This document shows, piece by piece, positions 61,050-64,000 of a stretch of DNA of 64,000 bases (positions are counted from its first letter, which is position 1; the number at the start of each line of letters is the position of its first letter). The notes beneath the pieces were generated by a model. It was not told where the DNA came from. It searched no databases and was given only the letters and a program-made list of their open reading frames with translations. Made by a program: the position numbers and the translations under genes. The stretch is taken from NCBI GenBank assembly GCA_964454015.1, contig CAYVQF010000014.1, positions 27,188-91,187 of the forward strand, written 5' to 3'. The DNA is from CAYVQF01 sp964454015. Its GTDB lineage: Bacteria; Myxococcota_A; Bradymonadia; UBA4248.

Positions 61050-62429
61050 ATGTTGAGACGGGTGAGTGGGGTGAGTTTTTTGCGGCGACTTGGGCTTTGT
61101 CTGACCGCGTCGGTGATGCTGCTGGGTTTTGGTTGTCAGTTTGACGACGCTGGTCTGGTGGAGATGTACAAGTGCAAGGAAGTGGCTGATTGCCCTGGCG
61201 GCGCTGTCGATTGTGTGGCCGGGGTGTGTGTCTACGACGATGTCACGGTGCTGGATGTCGACGCCGTGGAGACGGACGATGTCATCGTGGAGACCTGTGG
61301 GGGGATCCGCTGCGCCGAGGGCTTTGCGTGTTGCAACGGCACGCTGTGTGTGCGCTTGGAGGATTCCTGTGAGCGCATTGGCGACGAGGTGGACGAGGAG
61401 GGGAAGATCATCTGTGATGCCACGCTCCAACGGCATTGCGGCGGCTGCAACATCGCCTGTGGCATTGGCGAGATCTGCGTCGAAGGCGTGTGCAAATGTG
61501 GCGGGGTGACCGACGCCTGCGGTGGCGAGCTCATTTGCTGCGGAACGGCCTGTGTCAATCCCACGCGCAACAGCTCGCACTGTGGTGGCTGTAATCGCGC
61601 GTGCTGGGGGCAGGAGTACTGCAGCAATGGCAAGTGCGTGTGTGAGTTTGGTTTGGGTGGCGAAAAGATCTGCTTGCCCAGTGAGACCTGCTGTCCTGGG
61701 GGCTTGTCCTGCCGGAACACCAGCACCGACCCTGAGAGTTGTGGGGGCTGCGGCGCCCGTTGTCGCCCGGGCGAGAAGTGTGTCAACGGCGCTTGCGTGT
61801 GTGCGGGCAGTGGGGATACGGCGGTAGTCTGTGGCGAGGGTCAGAGTTGCTGCGGTATTGGTGCGGCGCGCGGTTGTGTGCCCGATGGTGACCCGCTCTG
61901 TCAGTGTGGCGACCGCCAGTGTGAAGGGGGCGAGTCGTGCTGTGAGGATGCTTCGGGCGTCAACGGTTTGCTCTGTGCCAAGCTGGCCTCGGATCCGCGT
62001 CACTGCGGCGCCTGCGGCGTGGTTTGTCCCAGCGGCTATGCTTGTGAAGGTGGCTCTTGCACCATCGACTGTCAGACGGGTTTGACCCCTTGCGCGGTGT
62101 CGACGACGGATCCAGGGGTCCAGGTGTGCGTGGATCTGACGCGTGACGTGGACAACTGTGGTGGCTGTGGGATCAACGGCGCTGGGGAGGTGCAGGCGGC
62201 CTACATCTGTGCTCCGGGCGAGATCTGTGATCGGTCAGAGTGTGGTCTCACCTGCCAGGTGGGGCTCGAGAACTGTGATGGGACGTGTGTGAACCTGGAG
62301 AGTGACCGCGCCCACTGCGGGGCCTGTCGTAATGTTTGTAAAGCTGGCGAGGTTTGCGCCAACGGCACGTGCAGCTTGGATTGCCAGGAGGGCTACCTGC
62401 GCTGCGGTCCTGCGAATAGTCCTTTCTGA
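61050..62429 (+). CDS. Cys-rich repeat lipoprotein, N-terminal part up to an in-frame TGA
   Basis: A 459-residue segment of a Cys-rich surface lipoprotein. The signal peptide ends in LLGFGC. About six to seven repeats follow with the pattern CxxxxxDxxxCGxCxxxCxxGxxCxxGxC (for example CVNLESDRAHCGAC). The reading frame ends at TGA 62427-62429, but the same frame continues the repeat pattern without a break to the window end (see next entry). The TGA stands exactly ten codons before the next Cys, where every comparable repeat has a Cys. The product could be a truncated protein, or the TGA may be read through. Disulfide-rich repeats suggest a secreted structural or adhesive protein. Confidence 0.75.
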   Translation: MLRRVSGVSFLRRLGLCLTASVMLLGFGCQFDDAGLVEMYKCKEVADCPGGAVDCVAGVCVYDDVTVLDVDAVETDDVIVETCGGIRCAEGFACCNGTLCVRLEDSCERIGDEVDEEGKIICDATLQRHCGGCNIACGIGEICVEGVCKCGGVTDACGGELICCGTACVNPTRNSSHCGGCNRACWGQEYCSNGKCVCEFGLGGEKICLPSETCCPGGLSCRNTSTDPESCGGCGARCRPGEKCVNGACVCAGSGDTAVVCGEGQSCCGIGAARGCVPDGDPLCQCGDRQCEGGESCCEDASGVNGLLCAKLASDPRHCGACGVVCPSGYACEGGSCTIDCQTGLTPCAVSTTDPGVQVCVDLTRDVDNCGGCGINGAGEVQAAYICAPGEICDRSECGLTCQVGLENCDGTCVNLESDRAHCGACRNVCKAGEVCANGTCSLDCQEGYLRCGPANSPF

Positions 62430-64000
62430 ACGGATCCGACCAAGGATCGGGAGAACTGCAATACCTGCGGCAATGTCTGCCCCGCGCGCCAGGTGTGCGT
62501 CAACCGGGCCTGCGTGTGCATCGAAGGGCTGCAGCAGTGTCCAGGGGTCGGTTGCACCGACCTGCAGACGGACAAGGATAATTGTAATAGCTGTGGCAAT
62601 AAGTGCGATGAAGGCAGGGTCTGCATCGGTGGCGCCTGTCTCGTTTCCTGCCAGGCGCCACTGGCGAACTGCGGTGGTTATTGTAAGGACCGCGCCATCG
62701 ACCCCAATCACTGTGGTGCCTGCAATAATTCTTGTGCTAGCAGCACACCCAGCAATGCGTCGGTCAAGGCCTGCGTGAGCGGGTCTTGTGTGTACGAGTG
62801 CAACAGCAATCGAGGGAATTGTGATAACAACTGGAACACGGGCTGCAATACGAATCTGTTGACCAGCACCACCCACTGCGGTGGCTGTGGGCTGACTTGC
62901 GCGGGTGGTACGCAAGCGAGCGCGACCTGTGACAACGGAGTTTGCAATCGGGTCTGTAATGCGGGCCGGGGCAACTGCAATGGCAACTGGAGCGATGGCT
63001 GTGAGGTGAATCTGAACACTTCGAACACGCACTGTGGTCAGTGCGGGAAGGCATGCCCGACGGGGACGACTTGTCAGAGTGGGGTCTGTCTGTGTGCCGA
63101 TGGGCAGCCCATCAACACCAACTCCAACTGCGGGAGCTGTGGGACGACTTGTACCAACGGGCGGGTGTGTGCCAATGGGACTTGTGCTTGCCCTGCGGGC
63201 CAGGTCTATTGCAACAACCAATGCCGCACGGTCGCGACCGATGGCAGTCACTGCGGGGCGTGCGGGATCGTGTGTCCTGCCAATTCGACCTGCACCAATG
63301 GCAAGTGCGTGTGCACCAATGGCCAAGAACTCAATACCAATGACAACTGTGGGGCCTGCGGTACGAGCTGTACGAATGGACGCGTCTGTGCCAACGGAAC
63401 ATGTGCTTGCCCTGCGGGCCAGGTCTACTGCAGCAACCAATGCCGCACGGTTGCGACCGATGGCAGTCACTGCGGGGCGTGCGGGATCGTGTGTCCTGCC
63501 AATTCGACCTGCACCAATGGCAAGTGCGTGTGCAACAACGGTCTAGAGTTGAACACCAATAGCAACTGCGGGGCGTGTGGTACGACCTGTACGAATGGGC
63601 GGGTGTGTACCAACGGGACCTGCGCTTGCCCAGCGGGGCAGGTTTACTGCAATAACCAATGCCGCACCGTGGCGACGGATGGCGCCCACTGTGGTGCGTG
63701 TGGGATCGTGTGTCCCACGAACTCGACCTGCACCGATGGCAAGTGCGTGTGCACCAACGGTCAGCCGCTCAACACGGCGAGCAACTGTGGGGCGTGTGGC
63801 ACCGCGTGCACCAATGGACGCGTGTGTTCCAACGGCGAGTGTGCATGCCCGGCAGGTCAGGTCTATTGCAACAACCAATGCCGGACGGTGGCGACGGATG
63901 GCGCCCACTGTGGTGCATGTGGGATCGTGTGTCCTGCCAATTCGACCTGCACCGATGGCAAGTGCGTGTGCAATAACGGTCAGCCGCTCAACACGGCTAG
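62430..64000 (+). CDS. in-frame continuation of the Cys-rich repeat protein, partial at window end
   Basis: About 523 codons in the same frame as the upstream segment with no further stop before the window edge. It encodes more Cys-rich repeats (CTDLQTDKDNCNSCG, CKDRAIDPNHCGACN) and, from 63093, identical-length units built from CTNGRVCANGTC, CPAGQVYCNNQC and CRTVATDGSHCGACGIVC. I see no good independent start or ribosome site after the TGA. Whether it is translated depends on whether that TGA is real. The end is cut by the window. Confidence 0.55.
63093..64000 (+). repeat. 219-bp tandem repeat array
   Basis: Four complete copies of a 219-base unit (73 codons) begin at 63093, 63312, 63531 and 63750; a fifth starts at 63969 and leaves the window. 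Copies are nearly identical and in frame with the Cys-rich protein. Each unit contains about ten to twelve cysteines. Confidence 0.95.

Noticed and set aside
62430..62460. SECIS-like hairpin after the in-frame TGA
   Set aside because: The GATCC/GGATC stem is only five pairs, starts three bases after the TGA and lacks the GU loop and bulged U of known bacterial SECIS elements. It is reported as context, not as a SECIS.
62235..63470. Long minus-strand open frame (411 codons) opposite the Cys-rich repeat protein
   Set aside because: The plus strand shows regular Cys repeats in one frame. The minus frame is an artefact of repeated Cys/Gly codons.
63093..64000. CRISPR-like array
   Set aside because: The 219-base period is coding, in frame and without unique spacers, so it is a protein repeat.

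Overview
The window is GC-rich DNA that looks like a Myxococcota/Bradymonadota-type (former deltaproteobacterial) Gram-negative chromosome. The evidence is the set of surface proteins: OmpA barrels with thrombospondin-type-3 (TSP3) calcium repeats, a repeat protein with a MYXO-CTERM-like tail, von Willebrand A (VWA) lipoproteins, a MopE-like Cys/Asp-rich lipoprotein, a very Cys-rich repeat lipoprotein, and eukaryote-like Ser/Thr kinase and PP2C modules. These sit among ordinary housekeeping genes. No phage, insertion sequence, CRISPR array, rRNA or tRNA was recognised. The lineage is an inference from gene content.

Layout. 170-6526 (minus): OmpA/TSP3 protein, an M49-like metallopeptidase lipoprotein, and a pseudokinase-PP2C fusion. 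6945-16579 (plus): a secreted TSP3 protein, then a tightly packed run of five lipoproteins (two paralogous VWA proteins, a PPC-repeat protein, a propeller-like protein, a small one). 16685-19743 (plus): fmt, rsmB, rpe. 19753-22047 (minus): LVIVD-type propeller lipoprotein. 22350-24901 (plus): a small exported protein and a two-module protein with PqqD-like segments fused to a MidA-type methyltransferase. 24905-27358 (minus): MlaD and MlaE without an MlaF ATPase. 27482-33969 (minus): MopE-like lipoprotein, folD, gcvT, gcvH, gcvPA and a catalytically dead signal-peptidase homologue. 34171-35559 (plus): miaB. 35596-38722 (minus): flotillin (YqiK-like) and its YqiJ/NfeD-like partner. 38853-39755 (minus): sppA. 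40057-41438 (plus): rpmG and a hemW-like gene. 41682-47592 (plus): the classic tig-clpP-clpX-lon proteostasis block. 47606-50022 (minus): a CULT-domain (cereblon-type) protein, a formylglycine-enzyme-like lipoprotein and a Dam-type methylase. 50120-54580 (minus): second OmpA protein, a large membrane protein, a pentapeptide-repeat protein. 54830-59339 (plus): B12 radical SAM protein, NAD kinase, small lipoprotein, SPOR protein. 59440-60768 (minus): an active-looking Ser/Thr kinase with a C-terminal membrane anchor. 61050-64000 (plus): a Cys-rich repeat lipoprotein that runs off the window and carries one in-frame TGA exactly at a conserved Cys position.

Genes that work together: one-carbon metabolism (folD with gcvT/H/PA), proteostasis (tig/clpP/clpX/lon, sppA), outer-membrane lipid traffic (mlaD/mlaE), membrane microdomains (flotillin/YqiJ) and a large lipoprotein-rich cell surface. 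The most notable items are the UGA at a conserved Cys, the CULT protein, the dead signal peptidase inside the glycine-cleavage operon, the pseudokinase-phosphatase fusion, the PqqD-like/methyltransferase fusion and the VWA/PPC lipoprotein operon.
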